Assembly: GCA_913062815.1 (NCBI GenBank)
Contig: CAJXWZ010000002.1
Location: forward strand, 124,001-188,000
Direction of reading: 5' to 3'
Source of the DNA: an uncultured Colwellia sp.
GTDB lineage: Bacteria > Pseudomonadota > Gammaproteobacteria > Enterobacterales > Alteromonadaceae
Length of the DNA stretch: 64,000 bases
The notes beneath the pieces are model-generated. The model was given only the letters and a program-made list of their open reading frames with translations. It was not told the origin of the DNA and did no database searches. Position 1 is the first letter of the stretch. Every line of letters begins with the position of its first letter. Of this stretch, positions 47,565 to 56,704 are shown piece after piece. The position numbers and the translations under genes were made by a program.

Positions 47565-47628
47565 GATTATAGCACCTTATCTAATTAATAAAGTAAATAT
47601 ATAGTTTATAAAAACAAAAGGAAAAGTT

Positions 47629-48222
47629 ATGTCGTTATTAATTGCAATGTTTTCATTCTCATTGGCTATGTCAATCTCTCCTGGTCCAGTGAATATGGTC
47701 ATTTTGTCTTCAGGAGCAAACTATGGAGTACGTAAAACCTTTTCATTCGTTTCAGGTGGAACAATTGGTTTTACATTATTGTTGTTATTCCTTGGTTTAG
47801 GGTTCTCTAAAGTCATTGATCTATATCCCTACTTTCTTAAATATTTAGCCGTTATGGGCTCACTATTTATAGTGTATATTGGCTGTTTAATAGCCACCTC
47901 AAAACCAAAATTAGATGTTAAAGATCACAAAAGGCTAACTTTTATGCAAGGATTTTTATTGCAATGGTTAAACCCTAAGGCATGGGTAGCTTGTATGGTT
48001 GGCGTTTCCTTATTTTCAGTGCCAAACAGTCATCAAGAGTTTTTAACCTTTTCATTGGTCTATTTTTTAGTCTGTTATTTATCTCTTTTTTCTTGGTCTG
48101 TATTAGGCAACAAAGCAGCAATATTTTTAAACAATGAGTCTAAATTAAAGATTTTTAATCAACTGATGGCAGCGTTATTGATTATAACCGCGTGTTTTTT
48201 ACTCTACTCACAATTTAATTAA
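47629..48222 (+). CDS. LysE/RhtB-family amino acid exporter
   Basis: A 197-residue inner-membrane protein with about six helices. SISPGPVNMVILSSGANYG near the N-terminus is the LysE/RhtB signature, and WLNPKAWVACM matches the conserved NPK motif in the middle. Members export amino acids such as lysine, homoserine or threonine; the substrate here is unknown. It is divergent from the LysR gene. A 24-bp perfect palindrome overlaps its stop codon. Confidence 0.9.
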   Translation: MSLLIAMFSFSLAMSISPGPVNMVILSSGANYGVRKTFSFVSGGTIGFTLLLLFLGLGFSKVIDLYPYFLKYLAVMGSLFIVYIGCLIATSKPKLDVKDHKRLTFMQGFLLQWLNPKAWVACMVGVSLFSVPNSHQEFLTFSLVYFLVCYLSLFSWSVLGNKAAIFLNNESKLKIFNQLMAALLIITACFLLYSQFN

Positions 48223-48230
48223 ATTGTGAG
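48207..48230. terminator. 24-bp palindrome at the end of the LysE-type gene
   Basis: ctcacaatttaa is followed directly by its reverse complement, overlapping the stop codon at 48220. It lacks a T-tract. It could form a 3' hairpin or cruciform between convergent genes. Confidence 0.4.
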
Positions 48231-48330
48231 TATCTCAAGCGAGACTGGTAGAGTATTTTTAGACGCTACCTTGGTAAACATTAAAGCGTCTACTTACCAC
48301 TATAAATAATAACTAAAAAAGACCAAGCCT

Positions 48331-49722
48331 CTATTCTAGTTCATCTATAGCTAGAACAATGGCTTTGAGTTGTGACATTAGGCTTTTCTCTGGTATCAAG
48401 CCTATATTTATACGTATACAGTTTTGATATAAGGTTGTGGTAGAAAAAGTATTACCCTGTTGTATGCTGACTCCTTGATTAGATAAATATAAAGCAAGTT
48501 TTTCAGCGTCGACATTGGGTATGTTGATCCAAAGCACTAAGCCGCCTTTTGGGAAATAAATTTGGCTATTACTCGGTAAGTGCTTTTGTAAGTAATCTAA
48601 ATAAGTTGTGCAATGTAATGACAATGCTTTGTTTACTTTTTTTAGATGCCTTGCATAATGACCTTTGCCCACATAATCAGCCAATGCCAATTGCATAGGT
48701 TGGTTAATACCTAAGGTTTGTATTTTTCGTCGGTTTAAGTACTTAGCTAAAAACCTACCAGGCTTACACCAGCCTAAGCGAAGCCCAGGCGCTAACGTTT
48801 TAGAAAAGCTACTACACCATAAAACCCATCCTGCTTTGTCGTAGTATTTGATAGGCAAAGGGATTGTTTTTTGGTGAGCTAATTCTCTAAATATATCATC
48901 TTCAATAATGGGCAGTTCATATTTGCTGGCAAGCTCTGCAACCAATTTTTTTTGTTCATTACTAAGACTGTGACCCGTAGGGTTTTGATAATTTGCGGTC
49001 AAAATACAAGCAGCGATATTGTTAGTTCTAGCAATATTACTTAACTGATCTAAGTCTATACCGTGTTCAGTACTGGGTATTTCTATAATGGCGCGATCAA
49101 GTAATGATAAAATATCGAGTAAACCTGAATAACATGGCGAACTAATAGCAATGACATCGCCGGGTTTACTGACCGTTTCTAAAGCAATCACCACAGCATC
49201 CAAACAACCATTAGTGATTACTAACTCACCTTGATGGCTAGTAAAACCTTGCTGGCTAAAGTGATTTGACAGCTGATGCCTCAGCTGTACATTTCCTTGT
49301 GCCGCTTCATAATTCAAATTGAAATCAGCACTTTTCATGGCTGCGTTAATGCTCTGTTTTAAAAAGCTAATATCAATTAGCCTAGTGTCTAATTTAGCTG
49401 TCGCTAAACTATCAGTAGCAATATCAATATTATTTTTGGCCGGTCGAGGAGCTACTTTTACTATTGCACTATTAAATTGAGGGAATAAAGCCATGTTAGT
49501 AGCCGGGTAAGGTTTTTGTGTATAAAAGCCTTTTTTTTCTTCGGCTACTGCGTAACCTAACTGTTCCATATATCGGTAACTGGCAATTGCCGTTGTCATG
49601 CTAACAGTATGTAATGCCATTAAAGTGCGTAATGACGGCAATTTTACGTGTGGTGCTAATTGCCCATTTTCAATTTCGTCTATGAGTAATTGCGCTATTT
49701 GTAAGTATTTACTCTTGGCCAT
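48331..49722 (-). CDS. MocR/PdxR-family transcriptional regulator
   Basis: A 463-residue GntR-aminotransferase fusion, the second in the window. The HTH is at residues 1-70 (HVKLPSLRTLMALHTVSMTT). The PLP domain shows ITNGCLDAVVIAL, IIEDDIFRELAH and the Lys motif WCSSFSKTLAPGLRLGW. Unlike the one at 18411, it has the shorter HTH linker. It is divergent from a PLP-dependent decarboxylase gene, and two perfect 13-bp direct repeats lie just upstream of its start, a MocR-type operator layout. Confidence 0.9.
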   Translation of the reverse strand: MAKSKYLQIAQLLIDEIENGQLAPHVKLPSLRTLMALHTVSMTTAIASYRYMEQLGYAVAEEKKGFYTQKPYPATNMALFPQFNSAIVKVAPRPAKNNIDIATDSLATAKLDTRLIDISFLKQSINAAMKSADFNLNYEAAQGNVQLRHQLSNHFSQQGFTSHQGELVITNGCLDAVVIALETVSKPGDVIAISSPCYSGLLDILSLLDRAIIEIPSTEHGIDLDQLSNIARTNNIAACILTANYQNPTGHSLSNEQKKLVAELASKYELPIIEDDIFRELAHQKTIPLPIKYYDKAGWVLWCSSFSKTLAPGLRLGWCKPGRFLAKYLNRRKIQTLGINQPMQLALADYVGKGHYARHLKKVNKALSLHCTTYLDYLQKHLPSNSQIYFPKGGLVLWINIPNVDAEKLALYLSNQGVSIQQGNTFSTTTLYQNCIRINIGLIPEKSLMSQLKAIVLAIDELE

Positions 49723-49723
49723 A

Positions 49724-49766
49724 ATCTGTTATCTAAATAAATACAAAAACTGTATCTGTTATCTAA
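49724..49766. promoter_or_regulatory. Two 13-bp direct repeats, candidate MocR operator
   Basis: atctgttatctaa occurs at 49724-49736 and again at 49754-49766, identical, 30 bp apart (about three helical turns). They begin just 2 bp upstream of the MocR start and lie 49 bp before the divergent decarboxylase start. Confidence 0.65.
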
Positions 49767-49814
49767 TACTTATAAGAATACACTAATGTCTACATTAGAC
49801 AACAAGGCCATAGC

Positions 49815-51179
49815 GTGAAATTTTCCTCTGATACTAACAAAAGATTAATTGATGCGTTAACTAAGCAGCTCAATAGCTTTCATAATGAGCTAGCACACCG
49901 AGATGTTGCCAGTAAAAACCTGATAGCGAAAGACATTGAATTGCCAAATGACGGCATTAGTTTTGATAATCTGAACCAACATATTGCGCATAATATTCAA
50001 CCTAATTTATCGGCAAGTAATGGTGGTCGATATTGGGGGTTTGTTACAGGCGGGGCAAATCCTGTGGCCACTTATGCAGACTGGTTAGTGACAACCTTTA
50101 ATCAAAACGTGTCAAAAGGGGGAGACTCAATCGCATCCTCTATTGAACAACAAACGTTAACTTGGTTATGTCAGTTATTTGAACTGCCACTCACATTTAA
50201 AGGCATATTTACTACAGGTGCAACAGCGGCTAATTTATTAGCAGCGATTACAGCGCGCCAATACGTAGGACAACAGCAAGGTATTGATATCGCTAAGTCA
50301 GGCATGAAGCATTTAGATGTAAATATTTTTAGTGCGACACCGCATGCAAGCATGATCAAGAGTTTAGGGTTAGCTGGATTTGGTCAAGAGAGTTGGCAGC
50401 CAATAGCATGTAACATCAATTCTGAAGCCATGGATATCACCGCGTTAGAGACGGCATTAATGGGTTGCAGTGCTACAAGCAAAATTGTTATTGCCAGTGC
50501 CGCAACGGTAACGGGAACTGATTACGATGATCTTAATGCAATCTCAAAACTTTGCAAAAAGCACAATGCCTGGCTTCACGTAGACGCGGCATTTGGTATT
50601 TTCGAACGTTTAATCTCTGGAATCAATGGGAAAACTAGCGGCATAGAGTTTGCCGACAGTATCACTTTAGATTGCCATAAATGGTTGAATGTACCTTACG
50701 ACTGTGGTGTGTTTTTAACGAAACATATTTCATTACTTCAAGCGAGCTGTGAAGTCAGCGCGCCCTATTTGGCAGGCACAGATAGTGACATTCCATTTAT
50801 GTCGTTGGGTATTGAAAACTCACGACGTTTTCGTGCTTTTCCTGTGTGGGCGACCTTAGTGACTTATGGGAAAAGTGGAATAAAGCAATATATAGAATCA
50901 AATATTCGTCAAGCTGCAACTTTAGCAAGTTGGCTAGATAAATCAGAGAAATATGTATTGCTAAAACCTTGTGAATTGAATGTGGTTTTGTTCAAACCAA
51001 ACCATGCAAGGTTAAACTTAACAAGTGATGAGTGTATCGCTAAATTAAATTCAACGGGGCAAGTATTTTTAACACCCGGTAGTTGGCAAGGAGAGCCTAT
51101 TATTAGAGCAGCACTGAGTAACTGGTCTACAACGGATGACGATGTACAAAGGGTTATTACAACGTTAAATAATCTTTGA
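49815..51179 (+). CDS. PLP-dependent amino acid decarboxylase-family protein
   Basis: A 454-residue group II (DDC/glutamate decarboxylase-like) PLP enzyme. Signatures are GRYWGFVTGGANPVA near the N-terminus, FTTGATAANLLAA for phosphate binding, WLHVDAAFG with the PLP Asp, and the Schiff-base Lys in LDCHKWLNVPYDCG. Family members decarboxylate aromatic or acidic amino acids, but some act as lyases or aminotransferases, so the substrate is open. The start is a GTG. It is divergent from a MocR regulator that is probably its controller. Confidence 0.87.
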   Translation: MKFSSDTNKRLIDALTKQLNSFHNELAHRDVASKNLIAKDIELPNDGISFDNLNQHIAHNIQPNLSASNGGRYWGFVTGGANPVATYADWLVTTFNQNVSKGGDSIASSIEQQTLTWLCQLFELPLTFKGIFTTGATAANLLAAITARQYVGQQQGIDIAKSGMKHLDVNIFSATPHASMIKSLGLAGFGQESWQPIACNINSEAMDITALETALMGCSATSKIVIASAATVTGTDYDDLNAISKLCKKHNAWLHVDAAFGIFERLISGINGKTSGIEFADSITLDCHKWLNVPYDCGVFLTKHISLLQASCEVSAPYLAGTDSDIPFMSLGIENSRRFRAFPVWATLVTYGKSGIKQYIESNIRQAATLASWLDKSEKYVLLKPCELNVVLFKPNHARLNLTSDECIAKLNSTGQVFLTPGSWQGEPIIRAALSNWSTTDDDVQRVITTLNNL

Positions 51180-51212
51180 GTTCATCTATAAAAAGTAGCG
51201 CCGACGATTAGA

Positions 51213-51287
51213 CGATGATTAACCATTCAATGTTGGTATTTAGTAAAATGACCAAGAAAGATCAACAATCAATCTTGGTGCATTTGA
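51213..51287 (+). pseudogene. yjbR 3' fragment C
   Basis: Translates to MINHSMLVFSKMTKKDQQ then SILVHL, closely matching MMDNSFKLVVSKMTKKDQR and SILVHL at the end of the intact gene. The stop is lost, so the frame runs on antisense into the next gene. It sits between the decarboxylase and the convergent hydrolase. Confidence 0.8.
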
Positions 51288-51305
51288 GCTTTGCTTTTCA
51301 CATGT

Positions 51306-52796
51306 TTATTTTTTCGGGGCAAAATCTGGTAAATCAATAGTGACTGATGTTGTTGTGATTGCTTCATCATTGAGAAAAGACTTTATTATTTCGGTGATTT
51401 TTGGCGACACCATAAAGATGTTATGACCGCCATTTATCACCTTTATCTGGGTCAAATTTGATAACCCTGCGGTGGCCTCTTTTTGACTGTGTATATAAGT
51501 ACGTCCATCTAAAGTTCCTGTCAGTAATAGTGTCGGCACATCGTTAATAGGTTTTTCCCTAAAGCTATCACCTAAGTCTAGCCCTTTCACAGCCTTATTA
51601 AGCTGAGGCATGGGGAAGTTTAATGCTAATCCAAGTAAAGAATTTTTAGCTTGCTGTTTGATTAGTGCTAACCGCTCTTTAGTAACCCCTGAAGCAACAT
51701 CCATTGCAAAGGGCATCGCTTTGAAAGAAATCGGTTGGTTGTTAAAATAGCCACGTTTTAAAAACTCAATTAATACTGAGTTTGAACCTTGCTCGAGTGT
51801 CTTATAAAGCATCAATAAATGTTTAACGCCTCTTTGTGGGTCTGCAATCATAGAAGATGCGATTATTTGTAAATGCATTTTTTGGAAAAGCATATCAATT
51901 GAAGCGCCATCTTTTTGAGGAATACTGACATTGATTGGTGACTTTTCAAGTTTGTCATGTACAGCATGCATAAGTTTAACAATATCAGGATAAGCTTTTG
52001 CCGCATGTTCCTGGCTATTAATTGCCTGTTGTAATCTAGCAAAGTAAGCATCAGTTTCACTTGGTAGCTTCACTGTTTGATTTAGCCCTTCAGCACTCGC
52101 GATAACTACTTTGTCAATTTTTCCGGCTAATTCTTTCATGGTAGCGAATGCTAAATGGCTACCATAAGAAATGCCCCATAACGTCACCTTTTTACTCTGC
52201 AAGTGTCTTCTTAAATCTTCAATATCTAAGGCGCTTTGTAATGTGGTGTAACCTAATAAGTCTACCCCTTGTTCTTGCCAAAAAGCGGCACATTCTTTGG
52301 CGGCAGCTCTATAGCGTTGTTCTACATCATTTTCGGTCAATTTTTCCGTCAATGGCATTAACTGTGAAGACACACATTCGGGCGTGGTATTAGATGCTCC
52401 CGTGCCTCTTTGATCTAAGGCAATAACATCACCTCGCTCTCTTAATGCCATAAACAAAGGGAAGCGAAAGTTAGGGTACTTAGCCGTGTTAATACCTGAG
52501 CCGCCAGGTCCGCCAGATAAATAAACAATGGGCGAGCCTTTTTTATTACCTGTTGCAGGAAAACGAACGTATTTAACTTTAATTATACGGCTATTTAGCT
52601 TGGTTCTATTTTCGGGCACTTCAATATAGCCCTCAAAAGCATCGGTAGTTTTATTATCCATGGTAGTAAATACAATGGCTTTTTCATTTTTGTATATCGA
52701 TGTAGTTTGATTTGTTGCTAGGGTTTTACCTGACAATAATACTGTCAGTATGAAAAATGAATGCACAACTGCACGCTTGAATTTTGGGTATTGCAT
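51306..52796 (-). CDS. Secreted alpha/beta hydrolase (S33-type peptidase-like)
   Basis: A 496-residue exported protein with a signal peptide (FFILTVLLSGKTLA). It shows the oxyanion HGGP-like motif LSGGPGGSG, DQRGTGAS, the nucleophile S210 in WGISYGSHLA, the acid Asp near LLTGTLDGRT and the His in VINGGHNIF. The layout matches tripeptidyl aminopeptidase/prolyl aminopeptidase-like enzymes with a helical cap (about 230-390). It probably cleaves small peptides in the periplasm or outside the cell. Confidence 0.87.
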   Translation of the reverse strand: MQYPKFKRAVVHSFFILTVLLSGKTLATNQTTSIYKNEKAIVFTTMDNKTTDAFEGYIEVPENRTKLNSRIIKVKYVRFPATGNKKGSPIVYLSGGPGGSGINTAKYPNFRFPLFMALRERGDVIALDQRGTGASNTTPECVSSQLMPLTEKLTENDVEQRYRAAAKECAAFWQEQGVDLLGYTTLQSALDIEDLRRHLQSKKVTLWGISYGSHLAFATMKELAGKIDKVVIASAEGLNQTVKLPSETDAYFARLQQAINSQEHAAKAYPDIVKLMHAVHDKLEKSPINVSIPQKDGASIDMLFQKMHLQIIASSMIADPQRGVKHLLMLYKTLEQGSNSVLIEFLKRGYFNNQPISFKAMPFAMDVASGVTKERLALIKQQAKNSLLGLALNFPMPQLNKAVKGLDLGDSFREKPINDVPTLLLTGTLDGRTYIHSQKEATAGLSNLTQIKVINGGHNIFMVSPKITEIIKSFLNDEAITTTSVTIDLPDFAPKK

Positions 52797-52946
52797 TTGA
52801 TGACCTTATTAGTGTGTATAATTCTTGAAAAGGATTTAAGCGTACAATCAAAGGTAATACTTGTGCTATTCTATTAAAACTACTGATTTTATAGGTGAAA
52901 ATGACCAGCGGTAGCAAAAAATCGATAAACGGTAACCGGGTAGTTT

Positions 52947-54488
52947 ATGAATAAGTTGCTAAATTCAACCTGTTTTTTTTGGATATTCTTTTTAATTAAT
53001 CAATCTGCTGTTTTTGCTCAGTCAATTATCTCAATTGATACTGAAGGGGTTATAGCGTGCCCTGCTAAAGCAAATCAAATACAAGCACCTAAATTTATTG
53101 AGCCTGAATGCCAGCAAAGTTCAGTGTATAAAGTTGATCCTCAAAATCGTGAAATTTGGTTAAAAGCAAATTTAAAGGTTAGCCAAGCTTATTTAAAAAG
53201 ACACCAGCCTTCTGCTTTGTATGTATTTGGCAAAATGTCGAGTGAAGTCTTTTTAAATGGGGTAAAGCTTGGCAACAATGGCACGCCTAGTTTTTTTAAT
53301 GAAGACGAGTTTTCTGGTGACATGGATGCCAGATTTTATATTCCACCTAACTTGATAAAGGAAGGTGATAATGAGGTCATTGTTCATGCATCAAGTCATC
53401 ATGGATTTTTATCATTAGCCAATCCGATTCATTTTATTGGTATTTCAGAATATACCCAGACAGGTGATTTCTTTAAGCGAGACTTATTGGTTTCAATTTG
53501 CTTACTTGGCGCAATGTTACTGGGTTGTTTATATCTCATTACCTTGGTGTATAAATCAGAAGAAAAAAGAACAAGCGTATTCATTTTGTTAATGTTGGCT
53601 TCGGCAAGTGGACAACTATTTCTCGAAATCAGCAGAGTACTGTTCAATTATAGCTACCCCCTACACGATGTTCGATTAATTGCTATTGTAGTATTGTCGA
53701 TAATTTTTGGCTTAAGCTTTCTCTTGTTTTCACTTCATAAGTTTGCCTGTAGAAATAAAAAATACTGGTTTGCCTTGGTAGTAACCTTGGTCTTATTTTT
53801 AGTTTTTTGGATAACGGGTTTTGACGGAAAATCAGCCGTTGCCATCTTAGTCCCTGCCTTATTTAGTTTGTTTTTTAGTGCTAAGAAATACACACAAATG
53901 CGCACCTCTGAATCTCTAGCGTATATATTGGCGTTTGGCCTTTTCGTGGCAACAATTCTTGCGACATTCAATAATTTTAATAGCATGTATTTCTACTATA
54001 TTGTTACGATTATGATGGCTTTTTTGGTGATGAAAAAAACCAATGAATTCGCTCAAGAGCGGATTTTAAGGAAAGTTGAAGAGCAGCAAGTTATTAAGCT
54101 ACAGCTTAAGCTCAAGCAAACAGCGCAAGCTAAACCACCAGAAAAACTGCAATTAAATTGTGCTGGTAAAGTTGAGTTTATCCCTGTTAATGAAATTTCT
54201 CACTGTAAAGCGTCTGGCGATTATGTTGAAATTTTTATGTCTGATAAACGTCAATCTTTGTATAGCGGCACGTTAAAGCGCATTGAAGAGCAGCTTCCTG
54301 ATAGCTTTATCAAGGTTCATCGTTCTTATGTTGTAAATATGGATGAAGTGATTTCCATCGCGTCATCTACAAAGGGCTCTTCTGGCGGAGGTGTAATAAC
54401 GTTGAAAACAGGTGACGAAGTGCCTGTAAGTAGAAGAATATTGCCTTATGTCAGAGAGTTGATAAAAGGGACAAATACCTCAGATTAA
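52947..54488 (+). CDS. Membrane-bound LytTR-family transcriptional regulator
   Basis: A 513-residue protein. A signal peptide (about 1-24, SAVFAQS) leads into a periplasmic beta-rich domain (about 25-170; WLKANLKV, ALYVFGKMSSEVFLNG, FYIPPNLIKEGDNEVIVHAS) with the look of a carbohydrate-binding-like sensor as in 7TMR-DISM proteins. About seven transmembrane helices follow (180-365), a short coiled coil (EEQQVIKLQLKLKQ), and a C-terminal LytTR DNA-binding domain (FIPVNEISHCKASGDYVEI, KVHRSYVVNMDEV). It would sense outside the membrane and bind DNA directly. The PQQ dehydrogenase gene 52 bp downstream may be a target. Confidence 0.85.
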   Translation: MNKLLNSTCFFWIFFLINQSAVFAQSIISIDTEGVIACPAKANQIQAPKFIEPECQQSSVYKVDPQNREIWLKANLKVSQAYLKRHQPSALYVFGKMSSEVFLNGVKLGNNGTPSFFNEDEFSGDMDARFYIPPNLIKEGDNEVIVHASSHHGFLSLANPIHFIGISEYTQTGDFFKRDLLVSICLLGAMLLGCLYLITLVYKSEEKRTSVFILLMLASASGQLFLEISRVLFNYSYPLHDVRLIAIVVLSIIFGLSFLLFSLHKFACRNKKYWFALVVTLVLFLVFWITGFDGKSAVAILVPALFSLFFSAKKYTQMRTSESLAYILAFGLFVATILATFNNFNSMYFYYIVTIMMAFLVMKKTNEFAQERILRKVEEQQVIKLQLKLKQTAQAKPPEKLQLNCAGKVEFIPVNEISHCKASGDYVEIFMSDKRQSLYSGTLKRIEEQLPDSFIKVHRSYVVNMDEVISIASSTKGSSGGGVITLKTGDEVPVSRRILPYVRELIKGTNTSD

Positions 54489-54540
54489 CGTAGTCTTGTA
54501 ATAATAGTCACTGAATTCTCATTTATGGAAAGGTAACACC

Positions 54541-55671
54541 GTGAAAATACGTATAGCTTTATTATTGGTCATACTCGTTAGTGCCTACAGCAGTGCTTAT
54601 GATAGCCAGCCGATGAGAATAACTAATTTAGAAAAACACATAGCTACATCAGCGATCACTGACGACATAGATATTCCATGGGCAATGGTTCAGCTGCCAA
54701 CTAAAGAAATTCTGATCAGTGAAAGGGAAGGGGAGTTACGGGTATTTAAAGAAGGGAGCTTATTAGCACAACCTATCTCAGGGTTACCTAAAATACAAGC
54801 TAAAGGGCAAGGGGGCCTACTTGACCTAGCGCTTCATCCTGACTTTGCAAATAACCATTGGTTGTATTTTACTTATGCCAGTAAAGCAGAAAAATCATCG
54901 GGTAGTAATACCGCTTTAATGCGCGCTACTTTAAATATAGCAACGATGGCACTTAGCGAGCAAAAATTGCTCTATAAAGCTACGCCTAACTCCAAACAGG
55001 GGCGGCATTTTGGCAGTCGTATTGTTTTTGATGAAAAAGGCTTTGTCTATTTTTCTGTTGGCGATAGAGGTCAGCGAGATGTCAATCCTCAAGATTTAAG
55101 TAAAGATGGCGGTAAAATATATCGATTACACGATGATGGTCGCATTCCCAAAGACAATCCGTTTTTGAATGAAAATGGTCAGACAACGGCTGTATTTTCC
55201 TATGGTCACCGTAACCCTCAAGGGCTTAGTTTTGACCCCAGAACTAATAATGTTTGGTCTCATGAACATGGTCCTCGAGGTGGAGATGAAGTAAACCTCA
55301 TTGCCAAAGGGCTAAACTATGGTTGGCCAGTGATTAGTTACGGTATTAATTACAATGGTACAAAACTTACTGATCACACCGAAATGCCTGGCATGGCACA
55401 ACCTGCACTGTATTGGAAACCCTCAATAGCGCCATCGGGTATGATTTATATATCGAGTGATAAATATCCGTCTATGCAAGGTAAGTTTTTAGTCGGCTCG
55501 TTGAAGTTTGGTCATCTTGTCTTGTTAACAATAAAAGGTAATAAGGTTATTAGCCAAGAGAAGGTCTTTGAAAATATTGGTCGCGTTAGAAGTGTAATGC
55601 AAGGCGTTGATGGTTATATCTATATAGGCATTGATGGCGGTGGCATCAAGAAGCTTATACCTAAATCATAA
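54541..55671 (+). CDS. PQQ-dependent soluble aldose/glucose dehydrogenase-like protein
   Basis: A 376-residue exported beta-propeller with a signal peptide (LLLVILVSAYSSAYD). Typical motifs are the catalytic-type His in GGLLDLALHPDF, RHFGSRIVFDEKGFVYFSVG, SYGHRNPQGLSFDP and HEHGPRGGDEVNLI, which supply PQQ and calcium contacts in the Asd/YliI family. It oxidises sugars in the periplasm. PQQ synthesis genes are not in the window. It is probably co-transcribed with the upstream LytTR regulator. The start is a GTG after a ggaaagg ribosome site. Confidence 0.9.
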   Translation: MKIRIALLLVILVSAYSSAYDSQPMRITNLEKHIATSAITDDIDIPWAMVQLPTKEILISEREGELRVFKEGSLLAQPISGLPKIQAKGQGGLLDLALHPDFANNHWLYFTYASKAEKSSGSNTALMRATLNIATMALSEQKLLYKATPNSKQGRHFGSRIVFDEKGFVYFSVGDRGQRDVNPQDLSKDGGKIYRLHDDGRIPKDNPFLNENGQTTAVFSYGHRNPQGLSFDPRTNNVWSHEHGPRGGDEVNLIAKGLNYGWPVISYGINYNGTKLTDHTEMPGMAQPALYWKPSIAPSGMIYISSDKYPSMQGKFLVGSLKFGHLVLLTIKGNKVISQEKVFENIGRVRSVMQGVDGYIYIGIDGGGIKKLIPKS

Positions 55672-55692
55672 GCGCTTTCGTTTTCTAAAGCC

Positions 55693-55728
55693 AAATATCA
55701 CCATTGTCTGATTTAAATGGTGATATTT
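55693..55728. terminator. Hairpin between the PQQ dehydrogenase and convergent Sel1 genes
   Basis: A perfect 13-bp stem (aaatatcaccatt / aatggtgatattt) with a 10-base loop lies 22 bp past the dehydrogenase stop, placed to serve both convergent units. Confidence 0.65.
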
Positions 55729-55763
55729 AGTGGTACTAAGTAAATTAACGCAAACTATTCTTT

Positions 55764-56621
55764 CTAATAAAATTTAGCTACGGCAGAGTCGCCCATTATA
55801 TTGCTAAGCAACCTATTAAAATCACCTTTGTTTGCAACAGAGCAGGAAAGGTTTCTTTCACAAGTATTGCCAATAATTCTAGAGCCTGTATTGGTAGCAC
55901 CTTGCTGAGGGTAAGAATTTTTCAAACTAGCTATTTGCGCTGTGAACATATCATGTAAATTTGCCGTAATAGTAATAACTTCCATTTTTACGCCGTTAGA
56001 ATGCTCAACTGCTTGTTTTTTCTTTTTCTTAGCTACTTTAACGACTTTTTTAGGCAAAGGCTTATTAATTAAAGCTTTTGTTAATTTAGGGTATTTATCA
56101 GAGGTAAGATTATTAGATTCATCAATAAAGTGGATAAAGTCTGCGGCTTTCTTGCTTTTAGCTAGGTAAGCTTTTGTTAACCACTTATCAGATGCTTCAA
56201 GATCTCGTTCATGAAAATCTTCTTTGTAAAAAATTACACCTAGCAGAAATGCTGCTTGGGCGTGCTGTGCTCTGGCGGCTTTTTCTAGGTAATTAACACC
56301 TTTGTCAATGTCTCTAAACTCTTCATTATTTAAGTAGATCGTGGCGGCTCTAAACTGACCTTTCAACGAGCCATATTTAGCGCCTTTTTTATATGATTTT
56401 AGTGCTTTCTTGATGTTTTTATCGGTACCATGGCCGTTAAAATATAAATCGCCTAGGGTCGACATTGCTTCAGCATACCCCAATTTAGAATACTTTTTAT
56501 ACTTTTTGAAATCGTCTACACATTCACTGGTATCACAGGCAGGAATGGCAATTGAAAAGCTATTAAAGCTAAACAGAGTAATAGTTAAGGTAAATAATGT
56601 TTTCAATAAATACTTATGCAT
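55764..56621 (-). CDS. Secreted Sel1-repeat protein, paralogue 1
   Basis: A 285-residue exported protein: signal peptide (about 1-25), a conserved N-terminal Cys pair (PACDTSECVDDFKKYKKY), and about three Sel1/TPR-type repeats (GYAEAMSTLGDLYFNGHGTD, GSLKGQFRAATIYLNNEE, HAQAAFLLGVIFYKEDF). A Lys-rich linker (KKVVKVAKKKKKQ) leads to a separate C-terminal domain: MEVITITANLHDMFTAQI, GATNTGSRIIGNTCERNLSC and an end at VAKFY. Sel1 repeats mediate protein contacts. The C-terminal domain is not recognised. It is the last of three tandem paralogues and has the most diverged linker. Confidence 0.8.
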   Translation of the reverse strand: MHKYLLKTLFTLTITLFSFNSFSIAIPACDTSECVDDFKKYKKYSKLGYAEAMSTLGDLYFNGHGTDKNIKKALKSYKKGAKYGSLKGQFRAATIYLNNEEFRDIDKGVNYLEKAARAQHAQAAFLLGVIFYKEDFHERDLEASDKWLTKAYLAKSKKAADFIHFIDESNNLTSDKYPKLTKALINKPLPKKVVKVAKKKKKQAVEHSNGVKMEVITITANLHDMFTAQIASLKNSYPQQGATNTGSRIIGNTCERNLSCSVANKGDFNRLLSNIMGDSAVAKFY

Positions 56622-56704
56622 AGTGAACTTCTTGTTATATTTAATTTTTATTGTAGTAACTTCAGTATCAAATGAGAGGGCAAAGTTGTTAATTTAGAGT
56701 AATC

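Noticed and set aside
48260-48292. tagacgct/agcgtcta inverted repeat between the LysE-type and MocR genes
   Set aside because: An 8-bp stem with a 17-base loop and no U-tract on either strand is too weak to call a terminator.
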